Assembly (NCBI GenBank): GCA_913056365.1
Contig: CAJXLT010000001.1
Coordinates: forward strand, 1,137,071-1,201,070
Origin: an uncultured Paenibacillaceae bacterium
GTDB taxonomy: Bacteria; Bacillota; Bacilli; Paenibacillales; K13
DNA: 64,000 nt
Direction of reading: 5' to 3'
A program made the position numbers and the translations under genes. Shown here piece after piece: positions 45,716 through 54,512 of the stretch. Numbering within the stretch: the first letter of the stretch is position 1; each line of letters begins with the position of its first letter. The notes beneath the pieces are model-generated. The model ran no database searches. It worked only from the letters and a program-made list of their open reading frames with translations, and was not told the origin of the DNA.

Positions 45716-46014
45716 TCACTCCTCTACCGAATGTGGCAACTCCTTATTCTGTAACAAACCTAGATATATTCCGACGGGATCTACTATATAGGCAAGATAG
45801 AAGTGATCGAATTCCATCTTTTCTCTTATGATTTGTGCTCCGCTCTCTACTGCTTGTTCCAGAGTATGATCAACTGAATCAACTTCCACTATTATTCTAG
45901 TGCCGTGTGGATAATCAGCGGGTCCTTTACTGATTCCTCCATCTATTCCTCGTTGATCTCCCTTCTTCATCGTAGTCTTGACCGGCCAATAACCCCAGTT
46001 CGGATCAGCTACGT
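45716..46014 (-). pseudogene. VOC-family g lyoxalase-like remnant, N-terminus lost
   Basis: Frame reads VADPNWGYWPVKT then MKKGDQRGIDGGISKGPADY, VDSVDHTLEQAVESGAQIIR EKMEF and AYIVDPVGIYLGLLQNKE. It covers the C-terminal two thirds of a VOC domain. The upstream part is replaced by a GNAT fragment with a different frame, so this is a chimera left by a deletion. A start is possible at 45970, but the N-terminal strand is missing. Confidence 0.6.
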
Positions 46015-46232
46015 TTTCCCACCCACTTCCTGTTCTGCATACTTCCCTTCCGTATACTCGCCAATTACTGTGTCCAAAACTTATAAGCAGGCTTATTCTT
46101 TGTCAATTGGGATATTTCCCACTCGCCTCGGTATAAGCCAAACATTCTCTTCGATACCTTCCTGCCGATTCCTATTCCACGATACTTCTTCACAACGAAA
46201 AACTCAGCTATTGAGTAATAGCACCAAGTCTT
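46009..46232 (-). pseudogene. C-terminal GNAT acetyltransferase fragment
   Basis: KTWCYYSIAEFFVVKKYRGI GIGRKVSKRMFGLYRGEWEI SQLTKNKPAYKFWTQ ends in TAA. A one-base shift continues VIGEYTEGKYAEQEVGGKT to TAG. The KYRGIGIGRK loop and NKPAxxFW segment are GNAT hallmarks. There is no start and no N-terminal half. Confidence 0.7.
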
Positions 46233-46269
46233 TCATTGTTATTGTGAAATCTCTTGACCTTCGTAAAAT

Positions 46270-46620
46270 CTATTTCATATCTAAATATAGTTTTACTGCA
46301 TTTCTTATCTGCTCTTTAGTTTCTTCCAACTCAACAACTCCACACTGTTGAGAAATTCTTTCCTTACTTATAGATCTGATCTGATGTGCCATAACAATTG
46401 AATCTTTCGTAAGCTGGCTTTCTAATTTATTCAACCTTACTTCAATGGGATAAACTTTCCGACCAGGTTTCAAACTCGTTATAGCCAAAATTGTAACAAC
46501 GGGTAGGACTTCATTGACTTCTTCTGATGAAATAACAAGTACGGGTCTTATTCCCGACTGTTCTGACCCTTTTATTGGATTCAGATCTGCCCAAAATATT
46601 CCCCATTGATACCTCACCAT
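46270..46620 (-). CDS. MazF/PemK-type mRNA interferase toxin
   Basis: A 116-residue toxin: YQWGIFWADLNPIKGSEQSG IRPVLVISS and VVTILAITSLKPGRKVYPIE VRL carry the conserved GIRPVLVIS and the T-S-L strand of MazF. It cleaves mRNA when the antitoxin is degraded. Its start overlaps the antitoxin stop by 7 bp. Confidence 0.92.
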   Translation of the reverse strand: MVRYQWGIFWADLNPIKGSEQSGIRPVLVISSEEVNEVLPVVTILAITSLKPGRKVYPIEVRLNKLESQLTKDSIVMAHQIRSISKERISQQCGVVELEETKEQIRNAVKLYLDMK

Positions 46621-46883
46621 TCCTCTTCCTCTCGATCAGTATCTTGATCCACATTCTCGAATGCCTTCATGCTATCACTTAAATCCTTCATAAACATCGG
46701 ATCTTTTGAAGCATTCAACATTTCCTCTTTTAATATTTCTTTATCCATCCGGCTTGAATATTCCTCTAATGCTTCTTTTACACCTGCGCTCACTGAAGGA
46801 ATATATTTTTGCTGCACATATATTTTATACTTGTTTATAAGTTCTGGGGGTAAGTTAAAGGTTACATTTTTCGATTTCGACAT
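46614..46883 (-). CDS. Ribbon-helix-helix antitoxin for the MazF-like toxin
   Basis: An 89-residue protein: SKNVTFNLPPELINKYKIYV QQKYIPSVSAGVKEALEEY (RHH DNA-binding part) with an acidic C-terminal tail (ENVDQDTDREEEEW) that would bind the toxin. ATG at 46883 follows GAGGTGATT. A dyad-rich AT stretch (46900-46930) may be the operator. Confidence 0.85.
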   Translation of the reverse strand: MSKSKNVTFNLPPELINKYKIYVQQKYIPSVSAGVKEALEEYSSRMDKEILKEEMLNASKDPMFMKDLSDSMKAFENVDQDTDREEEEW

Positions 46884-47032
46884 ATAATCACCTCGATATT
46901 GAATTTTGATATTGCATAAATATATTGTAACCGAACACAGTGCTTTTATAAATAGGTCATTCGATCCGAACTGCCGTTCACGATAAGGTTAGTCGGTGAC
47001 TCGAAGAAGACTCTTGAAATCCTGTTCATTCA

Positions 47033-47185
47033 TTATACGCCAAACTGCTTTAAATGATGGTCCATATGTTTATACATGCCATTGCGCCATTCTTCAGGAG
47101 TGAGTTTTCCAAAAATGGATGCGGTTTAGTTGTACACTTCTCGGGTCCATCCACTCGGAATTTATTCAATGTCTCTGGATTCACG
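47033..47185 (-). pseudogene. DUF1569/DinB-like C-terminal fragment
   Basis: Frame pieces FPVNPETLNKFRVDGPEKCT TKPHPF and GKLTPEEWRNGMYKHMDHHL KQFGV to TAA fit the C-terminal end of a DUF1569 DinB-like protein. One T is missing at the junction (CATCCATTTTTGG instead of CATCCATTTTTTGG). The fragment overlaps the 3' end of the kinase-like gene that starts at 48125. Confidence 0.6.
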
Positions 47186-48125
47186 GGAAATAAGGTGCGA
47201 TCGAATGATTGCTTTCAATTCTTAATCTATATAGGTTCATGATTCGTACTTGATTCTCAGTTAATTTCTCTGTATCCCAATTCATATGCATGACACAGTA
47301 TTCGAATAATTCCTTCAATTTTATAAATAAGGGAAGTCTCCTTAGCATATCTGGAGATAAATCATATTCTTCTTGATAGCCATCGATAATTGCCTTCGTA
47401 ATCGAACGTCTATAATCAAGGATATTTCCACTTCCTACAAATGAATATTCTAGCGCACTAAAGATCACAACGGCCAAATCAAATAGATAAAAATGCTTCT
47501 CACAATCCTGAAAATCAACTAGTGTCATCTTCAAGCTGCGGTCCACTATTACATTTTCTAGCCAAATATCGCCGTGCAACAAACCGTATGTTGAATCATT
47601 TTTGGGTAGTTTCTTTATGGTTGACAATACCTCATCCGCAATTTCTCTTATCGAACTTTCTACATGTGGAATATATTTTAGAAATGCATACTCTTCATTA
47701 TGATGCCAATCGTAAATGTATCTGATTTCCTCCATATGTTCATACTTCTTCGACAAGCGATGCAATCTACCCATATTTCGACCTAACTCTTGCAACACAT
47801 TCGCATTCCATTGACTTCTAGGTAGATGTGAGCCAGAAGCCGCTTTATACAATACAGTATTAACATCTCGGTCAATTGTTAACGTTTCAACGTACTTACC
47901 ATGTATAGAAGTAATGGTAGGAGACACGCCGAACCCTTCATTGTATAGAAAGTTAGTATACCTCACTTCTTCTAGCTGTTCGTCATACGATTTATAGTTT
48001 GTAATCCTAGCATAATAAATTCCTTCTCTTGCCATGCATCGAAACATTTCATTGGTTACGGATTCAACCTTTGTAATATTTACTGGATACACTTCATTCA
48101 ATGCCTCTAGCGCCTGATGTTCCAT
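47181..48125 (-). CDS. Aminoglycoside phosphotransferase-like kinase
   Basis: About 314 residues. STYGLLHGDIWLENVIVD is the Brenner motif (HGDxxxxN), LVDFQDCEKHFYLFDLAV is the metal-binding motif. N-lobe VTNEMFRCMAREGIYYARIT. Resembles the CotS/HrdC-like and APH families; the substrate is unknown. ATG at 48125 (GGGAGG nine bases away) or 48131. The C-terminus runs into the DUF1569 remnant, so the last residues may be non-native. Confidence 0.8.
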   Translation of the reverse strand: MEHQALEALNEVYPVNITKVESVTNEMFRCMAREGIYYARITNYKSYDEQLEEVRYTNFLYNEGFGVSPTITSIHGKYVETLTIDRDVNTVLYKAASGSHLPRSQWNANVLQELGRNMGRLHRLSKKYEHMEEIRYIYDWHHNEEYAFLKYIPHVESSIREIADEVLSTIKKLPKNDSTYGLLHGDIWLENVIVDRSLKMTLVDFQDCEKHFYLFDLAVVIFSALEYSFVGSGNILDYRRSITKAIIDGYQEEYDLSPDMLRRLPLFIKLKELFEYCVMHMNWDTEKLTENQVRIMNLYRLRIESNHSIAPYFP

Positions 48126-48312
48126 GTTCATTGTCCTCCCATATATCCAACAACATCCCATCGAAGATTTAATCGTTCTCTCCAATCATACCATTTTTCC
48201 CCAATAACATAAAGAACATTTATTCGTGTCAGTCTGAAGATCTCCAGCACATTTGCTCTACTACGCCAGCCCGGAACCAAAGGAGCGCTAGTGCCGATAT
48301 GAAACTAGGGTG

Positions 48313-48886
48313 TTAAACAAGGTTGGATCTAAGCACCTTGTAATAATGATAGGACTCATTGTCGATATCTATCGTTGAATGAAATTGAATTCCACTTTTC
48401 ACAATCACTCTATTAGAAGGTATATTTTCAACTAATGCGATTGCAGCAAAATCATTTACATCAGCATTCTCAAACAGATAGCTAACCAGTCCTTGAACCG
48501 CTTGTGTCGCATAACCTTTATTGCGATATTCTTTGGAGATAGCAAACATAATCTCTCGACTTGGCGGTGTCAGTTCGTCCTTGATCCCGCTACAACACCA
48601 GCCAATAAATTCGTTCGTCTCCTTCAAAATTATTCCTAACCGAATTCGAAGATCACGAATATGGCCATCCTTGGAGATAGCAAGCAAAAAACTGATTGTT
48701 ATCAGGTATTTCGTATTCATATAACCATTCTTTCCTTTGGGATTTCGGAACATCCCAATCCGGCAAGTATTACTTGACATGTTCTTCCTGAGTGATTGAA
48801 TAAATGTAATCTAAATCGTTATATTCATAGGTTCGTAGATAAATATCAGGACAATCTATACGGACATTTTTCACTAAGCTACTCAT
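48313..48886 (-). pseudogene. GNAT acetyltransferase, stop codon plus frameshift
   Basis: Joined frames give MSSLVKNVRIDCPDIYLRTY EYNDLDYIYSITQEEHVK, an in-frame TAA, YLPDWDVPKSQRKEWLYEYE IPDNNQFF, then a frameshift into LLAISKDGHIRDLRIRLGII LKETNEFIGWCCSGIKDE, MFAISKEYRNKGYATQAVQG and VENIPSNRVIVKSG. ATG at 48886 has GGAGGG. Clearly one GNAT protein of about 190 residues with two lesions. A relative of its N-terminal part lies at 59602-59809. Confidence 0.85.
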
Positions 48887-48965
48887 GCGTACCCTCCAAA
48901 AACTAATTTTTACTCATTGAATCAAGGGCCAGCCGTAGCTGACCCATAGTGTTAGTGCCATGTGA

Positions 48966-49179
48966 TTATGAAAAAAAATATTTCGCGAGCATTTCTCCCC
49001 ACGGAGCTATTCCGATCTCTTGAAATCCGACTTTCTTATACAGTTGCTTTGCTTCCAAATTGTCCGGATAATAACCGAGTAATATGACTTCAGTACGATC
49101 TTCCCTGCCCTCGATATCATTATACATATTTTTTACAATAGTTGCATGAATTCCATCTGATAGTTCTGGGACTTTCCGC
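48966..49179 (-). pseudogene. C-terminal GNAT fragment behind the VOC gene
   Basis: Frame reads RKVPELSDGIHATIVKNMYN DIEGREDRTEVILLGYYPDN LEAKQLYKKVGFQEIGIAPW GEMLAKYFFS. PDNxxAKQLYxxxGF is a GNAT end. No start codon and no acetyl-CoA loop, so only the last 65-70 residues remain. Confidence 0.7.
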
Positions 49180-49632
49180 TTATTTGTTACCGAGTTGTTC
49201 CGCCAAACCGATTAGAAGTCCTTCCGCTCCACGAATGTAGCAGAGACGATAAGAGTCCTCGTACTGAACCACTTCGCCAACGAGCTGAGCTCCATGCTTA
49301 GTGAGTCTGGAGACCATTTCGTCAATGTCATCAACGGTGAACATGACGCGTAAATAACCGAGGGCGTTTACAGGAGCAGTACGATGATCTGAAATAATAG
49401 GTGGGGAGAGAAATCGCGATAGTTCAAGTCGGCTGTGGCCATCTGGGGTAACCATCATAGCAATTTCTACGGATTGAGAACCTAGTCCCGTTACACGACC
49501 AGCCCATTCACCCTCGACCGTAGCTCTCCCTTCAAGCTTCAAGCCAATCTCCTCGAAGAAAGCAATTGCATTATCAAGGGATTCTACAACGATTCCGACA
49601 TTGTCCATTCTTAGTAATTTGTTATTTTCCAT
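49180..49632 (-). CDS. VOC-family protein
   Basis: A 150-residue VOC domain: RMDNVGIVVESLDNAIAFFE EIGLKLEGR at the start, IAMMVTPDGHSRLELSRF, and LVGEVVQYEDSYRLCYIRGA EGLLIGLAEQL at the end, with the histidine/glutamate metal pattern. It resembles lactoylglutathione lyase-like proteins of Bacillota. Confidence 0.88.
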   Translation of the reverse strand: MENNKLLRMDNVGIVVESLDNAIAFFEEIGLKLEGRATVEGEWAGRVTGLGSQSVEIAMMVTPDGHSRLELSRFLSPPIISDHRTAPVNALGYLRVMFTVDDIDEMVSRLTKHGAQLVGEVVQYEDSYRLCYIRGAEGLLIGLAEQLGNK

Positions 49633-49736
49633 GTTTTATCTCCTTATGAGTTCTTTACCCGATAAGCCCTGCTTCATTCCAACGGATTCCATATTCCTGT
49701 GACTTTGAGATAGATATGTACATTTACATCGACCAC

Positions 49737-50276
49737 TTAACTTATGAACGCGCTTACTATGACTAATATCATAAAAACAATCACAAAACTAGGACACAAT
49801 AAATATCTAAACAAGCCAATTTGTTTATGCGTAACATGCAACTCTAAATCTCTATCCCAGGTTGTTGCTCTATCATTCTTTAAATTCTTATATGCAATAT
49901 AATTAGCGATTAATTGAATGATTCCTACACCGATCGCCATTCCTCTCAACCAAACTAATCTAGCACGCTTGAATGCTAAATCTTGAGACAATCTTTCGCC
50001 GTTCTTGGTCTTTACATGGATACCCATAATAAACTTCCCAGGAGTTGTACCGATCTTTGTCATATAGCCCCACTCTATCATCATCCATACTATGGCATAC
50101 ATCACTGTATAAATATCATTTGGAATACTATCAAAACTATCTTCATGAATAAAGGTCCATATTGCACCAATAATAATTCCATGTAGCAACATATCAAAAT
50201 TTCTTGCCCAAAATCTTGTCCATGGCTTGACTATGTTCATTTCAGTTGTCTGAGTTGCATCAGTTAAGGTTTCCAT
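49737..50276 (-). CDS. RDD-family membrane protein
   Basis: About 179 residues: NIVKPWTRFWARNFDMLLHG (R...RxxD), WGYMTKIGTTPGKFIMGIHV and a C-terminal pair of spans give the RDD-like fold with conserved arginine and aspartates. The first reading (50294) is less likely than ATG 50276. Role unknown. Confidence 0.8.
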   Translation of the reverse strand: METLTDATQTTEMNIVKPWTRFWARNFDMLLHGIIIGAIWTFIHEDSFDSIPNDIYTVMYAIVWMMIEWGYMTKIGTTPGKFIMGIHVKTKNGERLSQDLAFKRARLVWLRGMAIGVGIIQLIANYIAYKNLKNDRATTWDRDLELHVTHKQIGLFRYLLCPSFVIVFMILVIVSAFIS

Positions 50277-50321
50277 TAGTTTCTCCCGCTCCAATTTGTA
50301 TCTTTGGGAATTCCCTCATTT

Positions 50322-50654
50322 TCATCCCCAGAACACACCGCTTGTGTCTTCATCAACAATTTTTAATTGTTTTTCGAAGTCTTCATCAGGGGCAATGTCG
50401 TCAACGAAATGCCACCTATCTTTACTATCTCTCCAATAGACCTTCCATTTGTTCTGATCTAGTCGAAACTGTGCAACATCCAGCTTCACCCATTGATCAC
50501 TCATAAATCCCGGTCTTTCTTCAATAAGAGTAACGGTTTTCGCTCTGAATTTATACGTAAGCCTCATCTTGTCTCTGATATGTTTCGGAATCTTCTCTTC
50601 CACATACGCAGACATGATTTTATCAATTCTCTTCTTCGTAAATGCGTCTAGCAT
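50322..50654 (-). CDS. DUF3024-domain protein
   Basis: A 110-residue protein: MLDAFTKKRIDKIMSAYVEE KIPKHIRDKMRLTYK, then VTLIEERPGFMSDQWVKLDV AQFRL and WHFVDDIAPDEDFEKQLKIV. This matches DUF3024, short proteins of unknown function found widely in bacteria. Confidence 0.85.
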   Translation of the reverse strand: MLDAFTKKRIDKIMSAYVEEKIPKHIRDKMRLTYKFRAKTVTLIEERPGFMSDQWVKLDVAQFRLDQNKWKVYWRDSKDRWHFVDDIAPDEDFEKQLKIVDEDTSGVFWG

Positions 50655-50720
50655 ATCTACACCTCGATTGTCTTATGATTGTTGGTTATGGGCGCTGCCC
50701 AGCTTCGGTTGGATCGACAT

Positions 50721-51305
50721 CTATGTATCGCTAGCGATATCGTCAATATGAAAGTTAAACCCAGCAACCTCCCATTCATCATCGATGGCCCTTATAGTTA
50801 TAGTTGCCGTACCTTCTCCATTTTCATAACTTGCATCATAATGTAATATATACCAATCCACATTCCCCTCTGAATTCGCATAAGTATAATCTGAATAAGT
50901 GGCATAATGAATCTTGCCAACGAACTTAATGACTTCAAATTGCTGGTTGAATTTATCCAAGGACATATTCGCCTTAACGTAATCACCAAATAATGCATAT
51001 AGTGTATCACTATTATCTTGATTATAACTTTCCATGATTTCGCTCATAATCTGATTGGCCTCATTGCTAGTTACAGGACTCGCAGTATGCGTTGAACCTG
51101 TGGTAACTTCAATATTTATAAACTTAGATAGGATCACAATGATGAGTAGCGCGATTGTCACATAGTTTAGTATATTTATTCTTTTAACTTTCTTGTGTAG
51201 AACACGAATGTCTTCATTCAGCTTTTCTACCATGGTGCTTTCATTCTGTACATGCTGTTCTTCCATGTTTGTTTCTACAGTTTGTTCGTTCGCTTCATTC
51301 TTCAT
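50721..51305 (-). CDS. Single-span protein with NTF2-like outer domain
   Basis: A 194-residue protein. Coiled-coil N-terminus (HVQNESTMVEKLNEDIRVLH), transmembrane helix at about 45-63 (YVTIALLIIVILSKFI), and an outer domain MSEIMESYNQDNSDTLYALF GDYVKANMS like DUF3887/DUF4878. Function unknown. Confidence 0.7.
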   Translation of the reverse strand: MKNEANEQTVETNMEEQHVQNESTMVEKLNEDIRVLHKKVKRINILNYVTIALLIIVILSKFINIEVTTGSTHTASPVTSNEANQIMSEIMESYNQDNSDTLYALFGDYVKANMSLDKFNQQFEVIKFVGKIHYATYSDYTYANSEGNVDWYILHYDASYENGEGTATITIRAIDDEWEVAGFNFHIDDIASDT

Positions 51306-51373
51306 TATTCACCTCATTAGAAATGTGCCCTACCGCGCTGTTGATTTCGTCCAAATCGAGGAGTTGCTACTAA

Positions 51374-51565
51374 TTAATAGTCTTCATACCTCATTATATC
51401 CTCGGCACTACTGAAAGAATGTTCTTTTCTCTGGTGTTTTCTCGAATCCTTCACTTTTACTACATATGTGTTCGCAACCATGTCTCCGAGTCGTTGTTTA
51501 TGTGTTGTTGCTAACGCTAAGATCCCTGCAATAATGCCACCCACTATTACGGGATTCGCGTCCAT
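51374..51565 (-). CDS. Short RDD-like C-terminal protein
   Basis: Sixty-three residues: MDANPVIVGGIIAGILALAT THKQRLGDMVANTYVVKVKD. The KQRLGDMVANTYVV end is that of RDD proteins, but only one hydrophobic segment is present. It has its own good ribosome site (AAAGGAGA, six bases), so it may be translated despite being a fragment. Confidence 0.55.
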   Translation of the reverse strand: MDANPVIVGGIIAGILALATTHKQRLGDMVANTYVVKVKDSRKHQRKEHSFSSAEDIMRYEDY

Positions 51566-51679
51566 ATGTATCTCCTTTTCTCACCCTCACTCCTCCATTA
51601 TAATCCATAAATCACCATTTGGAAATAAAAAAACTAAATGAAAGATCAGGGAAAGCTCGAAAATAAGGATATCGGCAGA

Positions 51680-51730
51680 TTCGACGGCGTAAGTGGATGA
51701 TACAGAGGTCAGCTTTTTCATTACGTCCAT
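51680..51730 (-). pseudogene. Remnant of a stalk-domain protein's signal peptide
   Basis: The stretch GACGGCGTAAGTGGATGATA through AGCTTTTTCAT repeats the region 55298-55367 at the start of the copper-amine-oxidase-type stalk gene, with the middle of the signal peptide deleted. The rest of 51566-51882 holds no gene, but provides the AraC gene leader. Confidence 0.5.
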
Positions 51731-51882
51731 TCCCTAGGTGATGAACTGAAGCCAATATAGTTGTAAACTAAGCAAATAAAGGCTTAGACTGGATGAGATA
51801 AGCATGAAGATAATATTTCATATAATACCAATATATAAAACTAATATGATGCGAGTGATCAACTAAAGGAGAGCTATAAGGA

Positions 51883-52893
51883 ATGAAATCTGACCGTATA
51901 ACATTTCCGCCGGGATTTTGGACAGGATTACAACACATGGGAATCGCCCCCTACGACGTAGTTCACAAAGCGCAGCTACCGTTCACCATAATTGCTGAAC
52001 CAGTTGCAGTCACCACCGCACAATATTTCAGAATCTGGCAAGCATACTCCGATCTCGTTGGTGACATTGCCCTCGGAGTCATCAAGCTTATAACCTTCTT
52101 TGAAACGACACAATACCCGCCGACCGTGTTGGCGACCTACCATGCTCAGGACTATCGCGACGCCCTTAATCGAATTGCTAGGTACAAACAACTGTGCCCT
52201 CCAGAAAGCTTGCGTATTACCGAAGAGGGCGAACACTGTACAATCGAATTGGAATGGTTCCGTAGTGAGCAACCCGGCCCGCCGGTGTTGGTTGGAACCA
52301 CGCTGGCCTTTCTACTTGAGCTAGGGCGAAGAGGCACGGGCCAGTCTATCACTGCACACTCCGTGGAATTCACTCATTCAATGGGTGATGTAAAGACTCT
52401 TGAAACTTACTTCGGGTGCCCTGTTCGGAGTGATGCAGCAAATAACCGACTAGTTCTGCATCGAAGAGACCTGGACCGACCCTTTATTTCATATAATAAA
52501 GAGTTACTGGAGATCCTGACGCCCGTATTGGACCGATCATTGGATGATCAGCGCAGCCGTTCAATCCCCGAGATGGTGAAGTGGCTCTTGATGCGCAGTC
52601 TAACCGGGGGCAAACTTGACATCCGTGCTGTGGCGAGTACGTTGGGCATGAGTGAACGTACCCTGCAACGCCGTCTTACTGATGAAGGGACAACCTTCAA
52701 GCAGTTGTTGACGCAAGTTCGACATGAACTGGCTCGTGAATACTTGGCAGATCCCAAGCTTGATATTAAAGAAGTGGCTTTCTTAGTTGGATATGAAGAC
52801 CAAAACTCATTTTACCGCGCCTTTCGCCATTGGGAAGGTGATACGCCTTCAAGTTGGCGATCCGAATATTTAAGGGAACATCCGCCGCTATGA
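51883..52893 (+). CDS. AraC-family transcriptional regulator
   Basis: A 336-residue regulator with an N-terminal arabinose-binding-like/OruR-type domain (about 15-200) and a C-terminal AraC HTH pair (LDIRAVASTLGMSERTLQRR LTDEG, LDIKEVAFLVGYEDQNSFYR AFRHWEGDTPSSWR). Plus-strand neighbour of the SDR gene 200 bp downstream, its likely target. Confidence 0.92.
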   Translation: MKSDRITFPPGFWTGLQHMGIAPYDVVHKAQLPFTIIAEPVAVTTAQYFRIWQAYSDLVGDIALGVIKLITFFETTQYPPTVLATYHAQDYRDALNRIARYKQLCPPESLRITEEGEHCTIELEWFRSEQPGPPVLVGTTLAFLLELGRRGTGQSITAHSVEFTHSMGDVKTLETYFGCPVRSDAANNRLVLHRRDLDRPFISYNKELLEILTPVLDRSLDDQRSRSIPEMVKWLLMRSLTGGKLDIRAVASTLGMSERTLQRRLTDEGTTFKQLLTQVRHELAREYLADPKLDIKEVAFLVGYEDQNSFYRAFRHWEGDTPSSWRSEYLREHPPL

Positions 52894-53093
52894 AATCTCT
52901 AATCGAATTTTCTTTACACAAGTCCAGCATTTTACACGTTATGCTTTGGCAGGTTAAACAAGAAATTTGGCGTTGTACGCTAGTTACCTGACGATCCAGA
53001 CAAAGTATTATAATCTCTATCCGGAGCACAAGTATGTTCTAAGATGAACTTCTAATCAGCTTGCCTTCACTGACAACAAAGGAGACATAGGTT

Positions 53094-53885
53094 ATGGATA
53101 TGGGATTAAGGAACAAAACAGCATTAGTAACAGGATCAACGAAAGGTATCGGGAAAGCAATTGCCATTGAACTTGCCCGAGAAGGTGCCAATGTCATCGT
53201 TAATGGACGGGATAATGAAGAAGTAGAACGAATCGTACATGAATTGAAGTCGGAGTTCCCTTCTACCGTTCCTCAGCATGCTACAGCTGATATTGTCGAT
53301 ATCCAACAAAGAGAAGCTTTGTTGGAGAAATATCCCGATATTGATATCCTGGTTAACAGTATGGGTATTTATGAAATCATGTCCTATGAAGACGTTAACG
53401 ATGAAGTATGGGAACAATACTTCCGTACGAATGTCCTTGCCGCTAATGGATTATCTAAATTTTATTTGCCTAGGATGCTGCGTAACAATTTTGGACGAAT
53501 AATATTTATTGCAAGTGAAGAAGCGATTATGCCTTCCGGGCAAATGCCTCAGTATTGTATGACCAAATCTATGTTATTGTCACTGTCCAAAAGCATATCT
53601 AAACTCACGATAGGAACGGAAGTCACGTCCAATACGATCATACCTGGTCCAACGCTTTCCGAAAATGTATATCAAATCATTGATACTATGTTTTCTGATG
53701 ATATGTCGTTTTCGGAAAAAGAAAAGAAGTTTTATTCAGCAAATCTGCCCCAATCTGAAATACAACGGTTTATCAAGCCTTATGAAATAGGCAGGCTGAC
53801 TGCATTCGTATGCAGCCCGTATTCATCCGCCTTTAAAGGTTCTCCAATTCGTATGGACGGGGGCATGGTGCCTACAATTTATTAA
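53094..53885 (+). CDS. Short-chain dehydrogenase/reductase
   Basis: A 263-residue SDR. Cofactor motif TGSTKGIG near residues 14-21, GRDNEEV (NADP preference possible), catalytic tyrosine and lysine in QYCMTK, and the serine in FIASEEAI. Substrate unknown. RBS AAAGGAG nine bases before ATG 53094; a TATAAT (53009-53014) lies upstream. Probably controlled by the AraC protein. Confidence 0.92.
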   Translation: MDMGLRNKTALVTGSTKGIGKAIAIELAREGANVIVNGRDNEEVERIVHELKSEFPSTVPQHATADIVDIQQREALLEKYPDIDILVNSMGIYEIMSYEDVNDEVWEQYFRTNVLAANGLSKFYLPRMLRNNFGRIIFIASEEAIMPSGQMPQYCMTKSMLLSLSKSISKLTIGTEVTSNTIIPGPTLSENVYQIIDTMFSDDMSFSEKEKKFYSANLPQSEIQRFIKPYEIGRLTAFVCSPYSSAFKGSPIRMDGGMVPTIY

Positions 53886-53958
53886 CATACGTATCGAACA
53901 AGGAAAAGGACGGGAAACTCGTCAAGTTCCGATCCAGCAAACTTGTTCGTGTGGAAAA

Positions 53959-53974
53959 GGCGGGAAATCCCGCC
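53959..53974 (+). terminator. Hairpin after the SDR gene
   Basis: Perfect stem GGCGGGA/TCCCGCC with little loop, followed by TAGTTTCCCTTT, 74 bp past the SDR stop. The T tract is imperfect, so it is a moderate terminator candidate. Confidence 0.45.
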
Positions 53975-54046
53975 TAGTTTCCCTTTAGGCTTGTGGAAAA
54001 ATAATTTGACAAACTTATTTTGCGGAATCTGTTCTGACAAATAGCA

Positions 54047-54202
54047 TTACGAGACAACCAATTTTTCGCATGAAAGTGCGCCTCCGTTAAACTCATTTAG
54101 TTTGCCAGCGATCTCTTGAGTAATAGAAATACTCTCAATTACATCTTCAACTTTCTCAATGACATTATTAGGATCAGACCAATTGTCATCTATTTGAAAC
54201 AT
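54047..54202 (-). CDS. Short acidic protein, unknown
   Basis: Fifty-one residues: MFQIDDNWSDPNNVIEKVED VIESISITQEIAGKLNEFNG GALSCEKLVVS. RBS AAAGGAG nine bases upstream of ATG 54202. Predicted helical and acidic. No family known. Confidence 0.5.
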   Translation of the reverse strand: MFQIDDNWSDPNNVIEKVEDVIESISITQEIAGKLNEFNGGALSCEKLVVS

Positions 54203-54223
54203 TCATTGAATCTCCTTTTGACA

Positions 54224-54448
54224 TCAACTATTGCTTTCCTTCTTAATAAAACCTATGAATAAACAAACCACCCCTATAGTAATGATTGGAAACGAAACTG
54301 GCTCTACATCCATCTGAACCAACGCAATACCTACTAAGTTCAAACCAATGCCTAATAATAAATATTGTTGAGCAGATCGATACTTAGCCATGATCATAAT
54401 GAAAATCATCAGAAACAACCCGAAAAAATTCAACATCATAGGATCCAA
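54224..54448 (-). CDS. Small membrane protein, unknown
   Basis: About 74 residues from a TTG at 54448 (AAGGGG eight bases upstream): MDPMMLNFFGLFLMIFIMIM then a basic loop AKYRSAQQYLL and two more hydrophobic stretches. Three spans. No motif. Confidence 0.55.
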   Translation of the reverse strand: MDPMMLNFFGLFLMIFIMIMAKYRSAQQYLLLGIGLNLVGIALVQMDVEPVSFPIITIGVVCLFIGFIKKESNS

Positions 54449-54512
54449 TAGTACCACCCCTTCGTATGGATCTCTGATTTTACCGAGTTAGCAATTGCAG
54501 TAGAGAAGCCCC

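Noticed and set aside
46975..47015. GGTTAGTCGGTG matching part of the attC-like sites
   Set aside because: Only 12 bases match and neither R box nor L arm is recognisable, so I do not list it as a site.
48925..48968. Possible decayed attC-like half (AAGGGCCAGCC...GCTGACCC, GTGTTAGTG)
   Set aside because: A hairpin followed by a GTTAG-like box is present, but the conserved arms are missing. It could be chance.
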